From contig NZ_AP021846.1 of assembly GCF_009176705.1 (NCBI RefSeq), positions 2,946,001 to 3,010,000 on the forward strand: a stretch of DNA of 64,000 nucleotides, written 5' to 3'. The notes under the pieces were generated by a model that saw only the letters and a list, made by a program, of their open reading frames with translations, made no database searches and was not told where the DNA came from. Below, piece by piece: positions 50,813 through 59,492 of the stretch (positions are counted from its first letter, which is position 1; every line of letters starts with the position of its first letter). The DNA is from Pseudoalteromonas sp. A25. Its GTDB lineage: Bacteria > Pseudomonadota > Gammaproteobacteria > Enterobacterales > Alteromonadaceae. The position numbers and the translations under genes were made by a program.

Positions 50813-52015
50813 ATGAACCAACGACGTTATGACATTGATGCCCTGCGAGTACTTGCATTTGCAGTGCTTATTTTATATCACATCGGCATGTATTATGTTG
50901 CCAATTGGCAGTGGCATATTAAAAGTGCCGCCACCTTCGAATGGCTGCAAGATGTGATGATCCTCACAAACCCGTGGCGTATGTCACTGCTATTTTTTAT
51001 CTCGGGTATTGCTATTGCGAATACTTTGAACAGCCAAAAATATGGCGCAGTAAAACTCGTTGCTTTGAAAAGCCAGCGGTTATTTATACCTTTACTGTTT
51101 GGCATGTTTGTAATTGTCAGTCCTCAGGTTTACTTTGAGGCGCTGAGTCAAAACCTTATCGAACCTGGCTTTTGGCAGTTTTGGCTCGCCTATATAAACC
51201 CCAACACAACGTTACTTAGCGAGCATCACTCTGTCATCGGTTTACTAACTTGGAATCATCTTTGGTTTTTACCCTACCTGTGGGTGTATAGCATCATAGT
51301 GATCTTGTTTAAACAGCCACTCTTTTTATTTGCCAATATACGATGGCTAAAACAACTGCCCTTAACTGGTATGATTTTGTTTTGCATGAGTGCGTTAATC
51401 GCAATTTGGTGGGCGCTCAGCGCCGGTTACCCAAGCACCCACGACTTAATTCAGGACTGGTATAATCATGGCAAATACTGCTTCGTCTTTTTGACAGGCT
51501 TTGTATTTGCCATACAAAAAAGTTGGTGGCTCAGCGTTATTAAACATCGGGTTGTTGTGCTCGCGATTGCGCTTTGTAGTTATGCATTTATCATTGCCGA
51601 CCGCCATGGCATTTGGGCAACGCTTGCAAGCCTCTATCAAACTCACCTATCGGTAAAGTTACTGTATGCTGTGATACATAGCGCGAATCATTGGTTATGG
51701 ATTTTGGCTGTAGTTGGCTTTGCAGGTTACTATCTCAATCGAAAAAGCACGTTTATCAACTATGCTAATCGCGCTGTTTTGCCCTATTACATACTGCATC
51801 AAACGCTGATTATTGTGTTTGCTTGGTGGTTAAAAGGCTTAGCGATACACCCCGCCCTAGAATCACTTATTTTGTTAGTACTGACTGTTTCTGGATGCCT
51901 TTTAGGCTATGAGCTGATAAAACGAAGCGTATTGTTAAGCAGGCTATTTGGGGTAACCAAAAAAACACCAAAACTAGCTATTGAGCCAGCTCATCACTTA
52001 GCAAACCCCAATTAG
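50813..52015 (+). CDS. Acyltransferase-3 family membrane protein
   Basis: A 400-residue protein with about ten membrane segments. The family start RRYDIDALRVLAFAVLILYHIGMYYV carries the conserved Arg-His type motif; WNHLWFLPYLWVYSII, YANRAVLPYYILHQTLIIVFAWW follow. Members move acyl groups onto sugars, glucans or peptidoglycan across the membrane; many resemble OpgC. The substrate is unknown here. The divergent LytTR regulator suggests signal-controlled surface modification. It converges with the ABC permease gene 27 bp beyond its stop. Confidence 0.88.
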   Translation: MNQRRYDIDALRVLAFAVLILYHIGMYYVANWQWHIKSAATFEWLQDVMILTNPWRMSLLFFISGIAIANTLNSQKYGAVKLVALKSQRLFIPLLFGMFVIVSPQVYFEALSQNLIEPGFWQFWLAYINPNTTLLSEHHSVIGLLTWNHLWFLPYLWVYSIIVILFKQPLFLFANIRWLKQLPLTGMILFCMSALIAIWWALSAGYPSTHDLIQDWYNHGKYCFVFLTGFVFAIQKSWWLSVIKHRVVVLAIALCSYAFIIADRHGIWATLASLYQTHLSVKLLYAVIHSANHWLWILAVVGFAGYYLNRKSTFINYANRAVLPYYILHQTLIIVFAWWLKGLAIHPALESLILLVLTVSGCLLGYELIKRSVLLSRLFGVTKKTPKLAIEPAHHLANPN

Positions 52016-52042
52016 GGGCTTGCTATTTTATTGCGTGATAAG

Positions 52043-54466
52043 TCACTCATATTTTAGTGACTTCACGGGCCTTGTTTTTGCGGCAAATGCCGATAATGAT
52101 CCCACCGTCAACCACGCAATAACAAACGCCAATCCCGCCGAAATTAAAAATGGAATTAATGACAAATCAATCCGGTATACAAAGCTATTAAGCCATTGTT
52201 GCATAATGTAATACGCGATTGGCCAAGCCAAGACGTTGGCAATGAGAACTTGTTTAGAAAACTCTTTATTAATGAGCAAAACGATATCCCACACACTTGC
52301 CCCGAGTACTTTGCGAATACCTATTTCTTTGGTTCTGCGCTGAGTGGTAAATGACGCTAAACCAAATAACCCAAGGCATGCTATAAAAATAGCTAACATG
52401 GCGAACAAGTTGAACACGGTTAACTCTTTATCTTCTTGGTGATAAAGTTGCTCAAACCTATCTTCTAAGTGTGATAGCTCAATTGGCTGGCCCGGTATAA
52501 GCATAGCCCAGGTTTTTTCAATATACTCACGCACCTGCGCGGTATCGCCTTGATACTTTACTGATAACGTACTGCCTCGCTCACGCAAAAACATGTGATA
52601 TGTTGGGCGAATCGCGCTCTTTACAGATGAAAAGTAATAGTCTTGTGTTACACCTACAATCGTCGCCAAACTTGAACCACCTTGGGTTATATGCGCTTTA
52701 AATTGCTTGCCAATTGCCTCTTGAGGTGAGTACCCCAAAGAGTCAGCCGCCTTTTTATTAATGACCACGCTAAAGTTTGGTTGATCCTCTCCCTCGCTTG
52801 GCATTAAAAACTCATCTGCAGGGAACTTGCGACTAAACCCGCGGCCGCTTAAGAAACGAATTGAGTAACCATTAAAATAATCTTCATCTACTGCCAGTAC
52901 GGGCATGGTTTGAAATGTATTTGTCACCGGATTCGTCATACCATAGGCATCTACAATTGACCCTGTTGGAAAGGCTGAACTGGCTGTCACATTAACAATA
53001 TTTGAATGTGCTAATAGCTGAGTTTTCAAAGCTGCGCGTTGCTGACTGGCTTCATCGGTATACAGCCTTTGCAAAACTATAGTCTTTTCTCTGTCATAGC
53101 CAAGCTCCATGTTGCGAGCATAACTCAGTTGTTTACTCGCAACTATTGTGGCAATAATTAAAATTACAGCGACACTGAATTGAAAAACAACGAGTGCTTT
53201 TCTAAGCAACACACCCGATTTACCTTGCGTTACTTCGCCTTTTAAAACTCGAGCTGGTTTAAAGCTACTCAGATAAAATGCCGGATAAGACCCCGAAATA
53301 ACACCTACAAACAACCCCAAAACCAATAAAGTGATAAGTACTGCAGCATCAGAATAAAAATTAAACTCAAGCGGTTTACCGATAAACTCAGCAAACAGAG
53401 GCAAGCAAGCTTGAACCAATGAAAGCGCAATAAATAAAGCGATGTAGCTCAGCAGCACGGCTTCAACAATAAACTGAGCGATTAAATGGTGTTTTTTAGC
53501 CCCTAAAGTTTTGCGAACACCAACCTCTTTTGCGCGTTTTGCTGCAGAAGCAGTAGACAGATTCATAAAGTTCACACTCGCAATAAGCAAGATCAGCGCA
53601 GAAATAATAGTAAAGGAATACACGGTATTGATATCACCGTTGTCTTTCATTTCACCGTACTTGTTTGAGTGTAAATAGATATCAGTAATTGGCATGAGCT
53701 TAAAAGTCTTCATTTTACTGGCACCTGGCTTATCATGATTTTCTAAGTAATCTGGGAGCTTAGCTTCTAGTGCTTTGCCCGATATACCCTTCGCTAGTTT
53801 CAAGTAAGTAAAGTAATTAAAGCTTTGATCCTGTTGCCACTGAGTATTGCCAAAAAATTCATTGGCCGTTGCCATACTGACTAAAGCAAAAATATTCAAA
53901 TGCGTGCGGTTCGGTAAATCTTTTATGACTGCTGTTACTTTTAATGGCACGCGATTAGCCAAATGCAACGTTTCTCCGAGCACATCGGTGCTAGAAAAAT
54001 ACATGCGAGCTGCCGATTCGCTCAATACAACAGAATTTGGCAAATTAAGTGCGTGTGGATTGCCTTTGATAATTTCAAGCGAGAAAAACTCAATCGCGTT
54101 GGCATCCGCAAGCATTATACCTTCATGGATGAATTGGTCTTGCCCTTGCCCCATGGGAAGATCAATCTCTCTTAAACGCGTTGCATCTTCAACTTCAGAG
54201 AAATAACTTTTAAAGCGCTCAGCATTAAACACCTGACTCTGAGCAAATTTTTGCTCTGGTGAATTTGGCGGCGTAAAGTCTACTGAAGAACGATAAATAC
54301 GCTCGTGATCTTGAATAAACTCATCATAACCAAGCTCAGACTCAACAAAAATTGCCATCGTAATACAAGTTGCTAACCCAATGGCAAGGCCAAGAATGTT
54401 AATAATGGAATACAGTTTTTGAGCTAGTAAACTGCGATAAGCAATAATTAGATAATTTTTAAGCAT
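52043..54466 (-). CDS. MacB-like ABC transporter permease (FtsX/MacB_PCD)
   Basis: An 807-residue permease with two four-helix FtsX units. Each has a periplasmic domain between helix 1 and helix 2: the first helix SIINILGLAIGLATCITMAIFV, the FtsX triple near residue 285 (SFTIISALILLIASVNFMNLSTASAAKRAKEVGVRKTLGA) and a repeat at residues about 670-700 (ERRTKEIGIRKVLGASVWDIVLLI). ABC exporters of this class drive mechanical transmission of periplasmic substrates rather than flow through a channel. I start at ATG 54466, overlapping the ATPase gene by 8 bp, with AGGA upstream. The longer frame has no good start. Confidence 0.92.
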   Translation of the reverse strand: MLKNYLIIAYRSLLAQKLYSIINILGLAIGLATCITMAIFVESELGYDEFIQDHERIYRSSVDFTPPNSPEQKFAQSQVFNAERFKSYFSEVEDATRLREIDLPMGQGQDQFIHEGIMLADANAIEFFSLEIIKGNPHALNLPNSVVLSESAARMYFSSTDVLGETLHLANRVPLKVTAVIKDLPNRTHLNIFALVSMATANEFFGNTQWQQDQSFNYFTYLKLAKGISGKALEAKLPDYLENHDKPGASKMKTFKLMPITDIYLHSNKYGEMKDNGDINTVYSFTIISALILLIASVNFMNLSTASAAKRAKEVGVRKTLGAKKHHLIAQFIVEAVLLSYIALFIALSLVQACLPLFAEFIGKPLEFNFYSDAAVLITLLVLGLFVGVISGSYPAFYLSSFKPARVLKGEVTQGKSGVLLRKALVVFQFSVAVILIIATIVASKQLSYARNMELGYDREKTIVLQRLYTDEASQQRAALKTQLLAHSNIVNVTASSAFPTGSIVDAYGMTNPVTNTFQTMPVLAVDEDYFNGYSIRFLSGRGFSRKFPADEFLMPSEGEDQPNFSVVINKKAADSLGYSPQEAIGKQFKAHITQGGSSLATIVGVTQDYYFSSVKSAIRPTYHMFLRERGSTLSVKYQGDTAQVREYIEKTWAMLIPGQPIELSHLEDRFEQLYHQEDKELTVFNLFAMLAIFIACLGLFGLASFTTQRRTKEIGIRKVLGASVWDIVLLINKEFSKQVLIANVLAWPIAYYIMQQWLNSFVYRIDLSLIPFLISAGLAFVIAWLTVGSLSAFAAKTRPVKSLKYE

Positions 54467-55148
54467 AGCGTACGTCCTGCATGTGTTGAGAAACGATATG
54501 GCCATCTAGTACATTAATTGTGCGATGTGCAAACTTAGCATGATGATCTGAGTGAGTTACCATAACAATAGTGACCCCTTCTTCATTTAACTTCGCGAGT
54601 AAACTCATGACCTCTTCGCCATTTTTAGAATCGAGGTTGCCCGTCGGTTCATCTGCAAGTAACATTTTCGGCTGGGCTACAATGGCACGCCCGATTGCAA
54701 CACGCTGCTGCTGCCCACCTGATAGTTGTTGTGGGTAATGATCTTTACGATGCGCAATATTCACTTTTTCTAGAATTTCCAGCACCTTCTGCTCTCGTTG
54801 CTTCTTGCCAATCCCCTGGTATATAAGTGGCAGCTCAACATTCTCAAATACCGTTAACTCATTAATCAAATTAAAACTTTGGAAGATAAAGCCAATATTG
54901 TCTTTTCGCAGATCTGCTAATTTGCTTTCTTTTAAGTGACTCACATCTATACCATCGAAGGTGTATTCACCATCATCAATATGGTCCAACAATCCAATAA
55001 TATTCAATAAGGTCGACTTGCCAGAACCGGACTGGCCCATGATTGCCACAAACTCACCACGTTCTACTGTCATTGAAACTGCATCTAACGCATAAGTTTC
55101 CACTAGTTCTGTGCGAAATACTTTGCTAATTTTATTTAAATTTAACAT
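54459..55148 (-). CDS. MacB/LolD-type ABC transporter ATPase
   Basis: A 229-residue ATPase. Walker A is GQSGSGKST, the signature is LSGGQQQR, Walker B is LLADEPTGNLDSKNG and the H-loop is VTHSDHHA. It fits the MacB/LolD branch that pairs with FtsX-type permeases. The 8-bp overlap with the permease gene and an 11-bp gap to the adaptor gene put all three on one message. It powers the exporter in the cytosol. Confidence 0.94.
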   Translation of the reverse strand: MLNLNKISKVFRTELVETYALDAVSMTVERGEFVAIMGQSGSGKSTLLNIIGLLDHIDDGEYTFDGIDVSHLKESKLADLRKDNIGFIFQSFNLINELTVFENVELPLIYQGIGKKQREQKVLEILEKVNIAHRKDHYPQQLSGGQQQRVAIGRAIVAQPKMLLADEPTGNLDSKNGEEVMSLLAKLNEEGVTIVMVTHSDHHAKFAHRTINVLDGHIVSQHMQDVRYA

Positions 55149-55159
55149 GACTTTTCCTA

Positions 55160-56407
55160 TTAATTGGTGAGGTTAATTGCTTGCATATCTTTGAAGCTGC
55201 CATAGCTTGAAGTGATCACTCGATCACCTTCAGAGAGCCCACTGAGCACTTCAATCACTTTGTTATTTCTTTGTCCCAGCGTGACAAACTTTTTAACTGC
55301 CGTATCGCTGTTTGGCTCAAGTACAAATAACCATTTACCAGCAGTATCTTGATAAAAACCACCATTGGGGATCAGCATGGCAGGCTTTGCATCGGCTAAA
55401 AACAGATCAAGCTGAAGGCTTTGACCACGACGCAGCCCCCTTGGTAATTCAGATGCAAAATCCAAGTCCACTTCAAAACGACCATTGTTAACCTGTGCGT
55501 ACACTTTGGACAAAGTCAATGTGTATTCTTGCCCTTGATGCGTCACTTTAGCTACTTGACCTGATGCAACGCGACCCAAGTAAAACTCGTCGATAAGCGC
55601 GGTAACTTTGTATTGCTCAACAATGTCCACCTGGCCCAAACGAGCTCCTCTGGCTTTTGACTCACCCAGTTCAGCATGTAAAGCCGTTAACTGGCCATCT
55701 ATGGGAGCACGGATAATTAAGTTTTCTAAATTTTTACGGGCAAATCTTAAATTTTTATTTAGCTGACTGACGCTATCTTCTAATTGTGCTATTTGCACAG
55801 TACGGATCCGTTCATCTTGTGTTTGCTGTTCAATTACAAGCGCCCGACGTCCCTTTAAATACTGAGTTTCATCAATCACTGCTTGTAGCTCATCTTTTGA
55901 TACTAAATTTCCATTACCCAATCGATTAAGTTGCACTAAACGTCGCTCACTTTGTTTGATCTGATGATCCAGCTCAAGCAAGTTACGTTGTAAATTTAAA
56001 CGATTTTGATCGATAGCCAATCGCGTATTATGCAAGTTATTGAGCTGCTCAGAAATTTGCGCTTCGCGAGAGATCACATCGAGTTGCAAAGTTGTGTTGC
56101 TCAAAGCTAGCAACTTATCTCCCTTTTTGACCATGGCACCTTCTTCAACAAAACGTTGCTCTACCCTACCTCCCTCAATGGCATCTAAATATACCGACTT
56201 ACTTGGTGTAATATTACCCCTAATAGGGATCATGTCATGAAACTGCCCTTGACTCACCACCCCAATTTTTACTTTATCTTTTGATAAGTTATATGTGTCT
56301 ATACTGCTGCTCGCTGCGCCACTTAGGGCAAAATAGGCTGCGCCAATAATAGGTAACACAAGCCACCACTTCTTAAATGTACGTTTTGGTGCTATTTGTT
56401 TGTCCAT
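55160..56407 (-). CDS. HlyD-type periplasmic adaptor of the ABC exporter
   Basis: A 415-residue adaptor. A single N-terminal anchor (WWLVLPIIGAAYFALSGAAS) is followed by lipoyl halves (VYLDAIEGGRVEQRFVEEGAMVKKGDKLLAL and LIIRAPIDGQLTALHAELGESKARGARLGQVD), a long coiled-coil hairpin between them, and beta-barrel and membrane-proximal domains. It links the ABC pump to an outer-membrane channel, probably TolC-like. It is the first gene of the operon and has a sigma-54-like promoter upstream. Confidence 0.9.
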   Translation of the reverse strand: MDKQIAPKRTFKKWWLVLPIIGAAYFALSGAASSSIDTYNLSKDKVKIGVVSQGQFHDMIPIRGNITPSKSVYLDAIEGGRVEQRFVEEGAMVKKGDKLLALSNTTLQLDVISREAQISEQLNNLHNTRLAIDQNRLNLQRNLLELDHQIKQSERRLVQLNRLGNGNLVSKDELQAVIDETQYLKGRRALVIEQQTQDERIRTVQIAQLEDSVSQLNKNLRFARKNLENLIIRAPIDGQLTALHAELGESKARGARLGQVDIVEQYKVTALIDEFYLGRVASGQVAKVTHQGQEYTLTLSKVYAQVNNGRFEVDLDFASELPRGLRRGQSLQLDLFLADAKPAMLIPNGGFYQDTAGKWLFVLEPNSDTAVKKFVTLGQRNNKVIEVLSGLSEGDRVITSSYGSFKDMQAINLTN

Positions 56408-56445
56408 CTCTTGTCACTCCAAAAAATCAAATCATGCTTAAATAA

Positions 56446-56461
56446 CACAATTAACGTGCCA
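56446..56461 (-). promoter_or_regulatory. Sigma-54-type promoter of the ABC operon
   Basis: Minus strand: TGGCAC (56456-56461), five bases, then TTGTG (56446-56450). This matches TGGCAC-N5-TTGC apart from the last conserved base. Transcription would start at about 56434, just before the adaptor ATG at 56407. Confidence 0.65.
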
Positions 56462-56521
56462 AAAAACAAAACCTTTTAAAAACAACAACATAAACAAATA
56501 CAGATAATTGTAAGGAGAAAA

Positions 56522-56562
56522 AAGTGTAAAAAAATAAAACACTTAGTGTACGATATCGTACA
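56522..56562. promoter_or_regulatory. Two operator-like dyads upstream of the sigma-54 promoter
   Basis: A perfect 16-bp palindrome TGTACGATATCGTACA (56547-56562) and an inverted repeat AAGTGT...ACACTT (56522-56544). They lie 60-105 bp upstream of the sigma-54-like promoter and just before the response regulator gene, so they are good candidates for its enhancer sites. Confidence 0.6.
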
Positions 56563-56584
56563 GTTTGGATATCAGGGAGACACC

Positions 56585-57958
56585 ATGGCGGTTAGTAAAA
56601 AAGCAATTCTAGTGGTTGATGACAATCAAGAAATACTCATAGCAACACGTATGCTATTGAAACCGCACTATCAAAAAGTGGTGACCCTAAATAACCCCCA
56701 TGACATTGCCAGCACCATGGCAGACCAAGAATTTGCCCTTATCCTGCTAGATATGAACTTTACCCGAGACTCAACCTCTGGTGCAGAGGGGTTTTACTGG
56801 CTCAAGCAAATAAAAGCCATTGACGAAAACGCGGTTGTTCTACTATTTACCGCTTTTGGTGATATGTCTATGGCCGTGGAGGCCATCAAGCAAGGTGCCA
56901 GTGACTTTGTTCTAAAACCATGGCAAAACGAAAAGCTGCTTGCTACCGTTGCTAACTGCGTCGAGTTAAATGCGCAGCGACAAAAATCTAAAAAGCTCGA
57001 TCAAATAGCGCAATTGTCGTTAGCCGCACAAAACAAACCTTTTGAAAACCTCATAGCGCAAAGCTCCGCAATGGAACATGTTTTTCAAACCATTGAAAAA
57101 GCGGCAAAAACAGATGCAAACGTATTGGTTTTAGGTGAAAGCGGTACAGGCAAAGAGCTAATAGCTAGGGCGCTACACAAACAGTCATTACGTTCTAAAC
57201 AAACATTTTTATCAGTAGATATGGGCACCATCGCCAGCTCACTGTTTGAGAGTGAGTTATTTGGTCATGTTAGAGGCGCTTTTACTGATGCCAAAGAGAA
57301 TAAACAAGGACGCTTTGAGCTTGCCGACGAGGGGACGTTATTCTTAGATGAAATTGCTAATATCCCTTTAGCGTTGCAAGGTAAGCTACTTACAGCAATT
57401 CAGAACCGTATGATCACTCCTGTTGGAGGCTCTAAACAAATTGACGTTGATATTCGATTAATCACCGCAACCAACGTAAACCTATACGATATGGTTAATG
57501 AGGGAAGTTTTCGCCAAGATTTACTTTATCGCATCAATACAGTAGAGATAAATTTACCGCCACTTAGGCAGCGTCAGCAAGACATTCCCCTGCTCGTCAA
57601 TTTTTATACCAAACTATATAGTGATAAATATAAACTAGGGTCCAAATTGGTGGATGATAAAACTATGCAATCGTTGGTTGACTACCCTTGGCCTGGCAAT
57701 ATTCGAGAGTTACAACATCTGGTAGAGCGCGCGGTTATTTTATCTGAATCGACGCATTTGCAATTTCAACTGTCTAAAAACCTCACTCAAGCCCAGCCCT
57801 TACAACAGCTCCCCAACACGTACAATCTGGCTGAGATTGAGCAACACACGATAGAGCGAGCAATCAAAGATTTTAAAGGTAATATTAGCCATGCCGCAAA
57901 GGCACTAGGTATAACCAGAGCGTCTTTATACCGCAAGATGGAGAAGTTTGGTGTTTAA
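56585..57958 (+). CDS. NtrC-type sigma-54-dependent response regulator
   Basis: A 457-residue regulator. The receiver domain has the DD pair in AILVVDDNQEIL and the likely phospho-Asp in LILLDMNF. The AAA+ domain has Walker A GESGTGKE, FESELFGHVRGAFTDAKEN (GAFTGA motif changed to GAFTDA) and Walker B GTLFLDEIANI. The C terminus is a Fis-type helix-turn-helix (NISHAAKALGITRASLYRKMEKFGV). It drives sigma-54 transcription. I start at ATG 56585 with GGGAG upstream. The GAFTDA variant is common in related regulators and need not inactivate it. It is divergent from the ABC operon and overlaps the kinase gene. Confidence 0.93.
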   Translation: MAVSKKAILVVDDNQEILIATRMLLKPHYQKVVTLNNPHDIASTMADQEFALILLDMNFTRDSTSGAEGFYWLKQIKAIDENAVVLLFTAFGDMSMAVEAIKQGASDFVLKPWQNEKLLATVANCVELNAQRQKSKKLDQIAQLSLAAQNKPFENLIAQSSAMEHVFQTIEKAAKTDANVLVLGESGTGKELIARALHKQSLRSKQTFLSVDMGTIASSLFESELFGHVRGAFTDAKENKQGRFELADEGTLFLDEIANIPLALQGKLLTAIQNRMITPVGGSKQIDVDIRLITATNVNLYDMVNEGSFRQDLLYRINTVEINLPPLRQRQQDIPLLVNFYTKLYSDKYKLGSKLVDDKTMQSLVDYPWPGNIRELQHLVERAVILSESTHLQFQLSKNLTQAQPLQQLPNTYNLAEIEQHTIERAIKDFKGNISHAAKALGITRASLYRKMEKFGV

Positions 57959-59252
57959 CAAAAATGTCTTTGTCATGGCAAGTTATCAGCTCGGCGCTGT
58001 TATTTGTGCAACTATCGGTGTTTTGGGTTTAATACACAGCCATATGCAACTGCTCAGTGTATTTGCACTGTGTACTGCATTGGTTTTTATTTATTGTGCA
58101 ATCAAAGTGTATAAGCGCCAGCATCAATACTTTTGTGAAGTACTTAACGCAATAAAATATCGAGATGGCAGTTTTAAAGTAAATACGCAACACACACTAG
58201 ATGACAATACACTAAACCTATGTAACGAGTTACTCCAATACGTTCGAGCAGACCAACGTGAACAAGCCGAGCAAATAGCTGTATTTGAAAGCATGCTGCA
58301 ACACATTGATACAGGTGTGATCTTAGCCAAGAATAACTCCCAAGTCACGGTATGTAATAACAGTGCTAAACGCTTACTCAATATTCGTCACTTCACAGAT
58401 ATCTCTGATTTACTCAAACAACATCCGGTATTAGCGCAAACTCGCTCTGAGAATAGTGTTTGCAATGAACTACTGTTTAAATATTTCAAATTCACCTATC
58501 AATATAACCAATTTGAATTGTGGGTATGTACACCGATTTCAGAGCAAATCGAAACCACACAGATGGACTCTTGGCAAAAACTCATTCGCGTGCTCACCCA
58601 TGAAATAGGCAACTCAGTGGCCCCTATTTATTCGCTATCAAATACCTTGATCAATATCACTGAACAGCAGTTAAGCCAGTGCATCGATGACGCTGAACTC
58701 GTTAATGATTACCTACAAAGCTTACAAGCAATAGGAGTTCGCAGTAAATCATTGCTGGGATTTATAGAGAGCTATCGCAAACTAACTCATATTCCGCAAC
58801 TAGAAATATCAAGTATTAAAGTGCAAACACTCATTGACGAGGTAACTCGCCTAGTAAAACGCGATTTTGTTCAAGCCGGTATCAACTTAACGACCCAAAT
58901 CGAACCTACGGCATTAACCGTTAATGCAGATAAAAAAATGCTAGAACAAGTGCTTCTGAACCTACTGACTAATGCAAAAGATGCTTTTACAGGTCTAGAC
59001 ACTCACGCTAAACATGTGAGCATATCAGCACAGGTAAATCGTTACGGAAAATGCGAAATACATATAAAAGATAATGGTAAAGGGATAGATCCAAGCGCAT
59101 TAGATAAAATATTTGTACCCTTTTTTACAACAAAACCTAAAGGTTCTGGAATTGGGCTTGCACTAAGTCAGCAAATTATACACCGCCACAAAGGGCGCAT
59201 TAAAGTCAACTCAATACCTGATGAAAGTACCATTTTTACAGTGATGCTCTAG
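57951..59252 (+). CDS. Membrane sensor histidine kinase
   Basis: A 433-residue kinase. Two membrane helices near the N terminus (GAVICATIGVLGLIHSHMQLL and FALCTALVFIYCAIKVY) have almost no periplasmic loop, so it may sense within the membrane or in the cytosol. A PAS-like region follows (FESMLQHIDTGVILAKNNSQVTVCNNSAKRLLN), then the His box VLTHEIGNSVAPIYSLSNTL and HATPase motifs NLLTNAKDAF, DNGKGID and GSGIGLALS. It overlaps the regulator gene by 8 bp. GTG 57951 has GGAG at the right distance and is preferred to TTG 57948. Confidence 0.92.
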   Translation: MFNKNVFVMASYQLGAVICATIGVLGLIHSHMQLLSVFALCTALVFIYCAIKVYKRQHQYFCEVLNAIKYRDGSFKVNTQHTLDDNTLNLCNELLQYVRADQREQAEQIAVFESMLQHIDTGVILAKNNSQVTVCNNSAKRLLNIRHFTDISDLLKQHPVLAQTRSENSVCNELLFKYFKFTYQYNQFELWVCTPISEQIETTQMDSWQKLIRVLTHEIGNSVAPIYSLSNTLINITEQQLSQCIDDAELVNDYLQSLQAIGVRSKSLLGFIESYRKLTHIPQLEISSIKVQTLIDEVTRLVKRDFVQAGINLTTQIEPTALTVNADKKMLEQVLLNLLTNAKDAFTGLDTHAKHVSISAQVNRYGKCEIHIKDNGKGIDPSALDKIFVPFFTTKPKGSGIGLALSQQIIHRHKGRIKVNSIPDESTIFTVML

Positions 59253-59411
59253 AGCGCGTTTTAAATAAAACGACCCCGAGGTCTGCATACTCCGCAATGA
59301 TAGAAACCTTTTTTATCATTTAGCTACCTTCCTATTATTTAAACTTATTTTATTTTTTTATTACTGTTTATATTAAAACGGCATCTAACTATATCGTTTC
59401 GTTATTTGTAG

Positions 59412-59431
59412 ATATATTGTATACAATATAT
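59412..59431. promoter_or_regulatory. 20-bp perfect palindrome upstream of a TonB receptor gene
   Basis: ATATATTGTATACAATATAT is an exact palindrome with a TTGTATACAA core like the operators of some GntR-family regulators. It lies 62 bp before the receptor ATG, in the promoter region. Confidence 0.55.
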
Positions 59432-59492
59432 TGTTAGCAATGAAAGGTTAAAACCAAACATAATAATTACAAGCTCTAATGGAGATAACACC

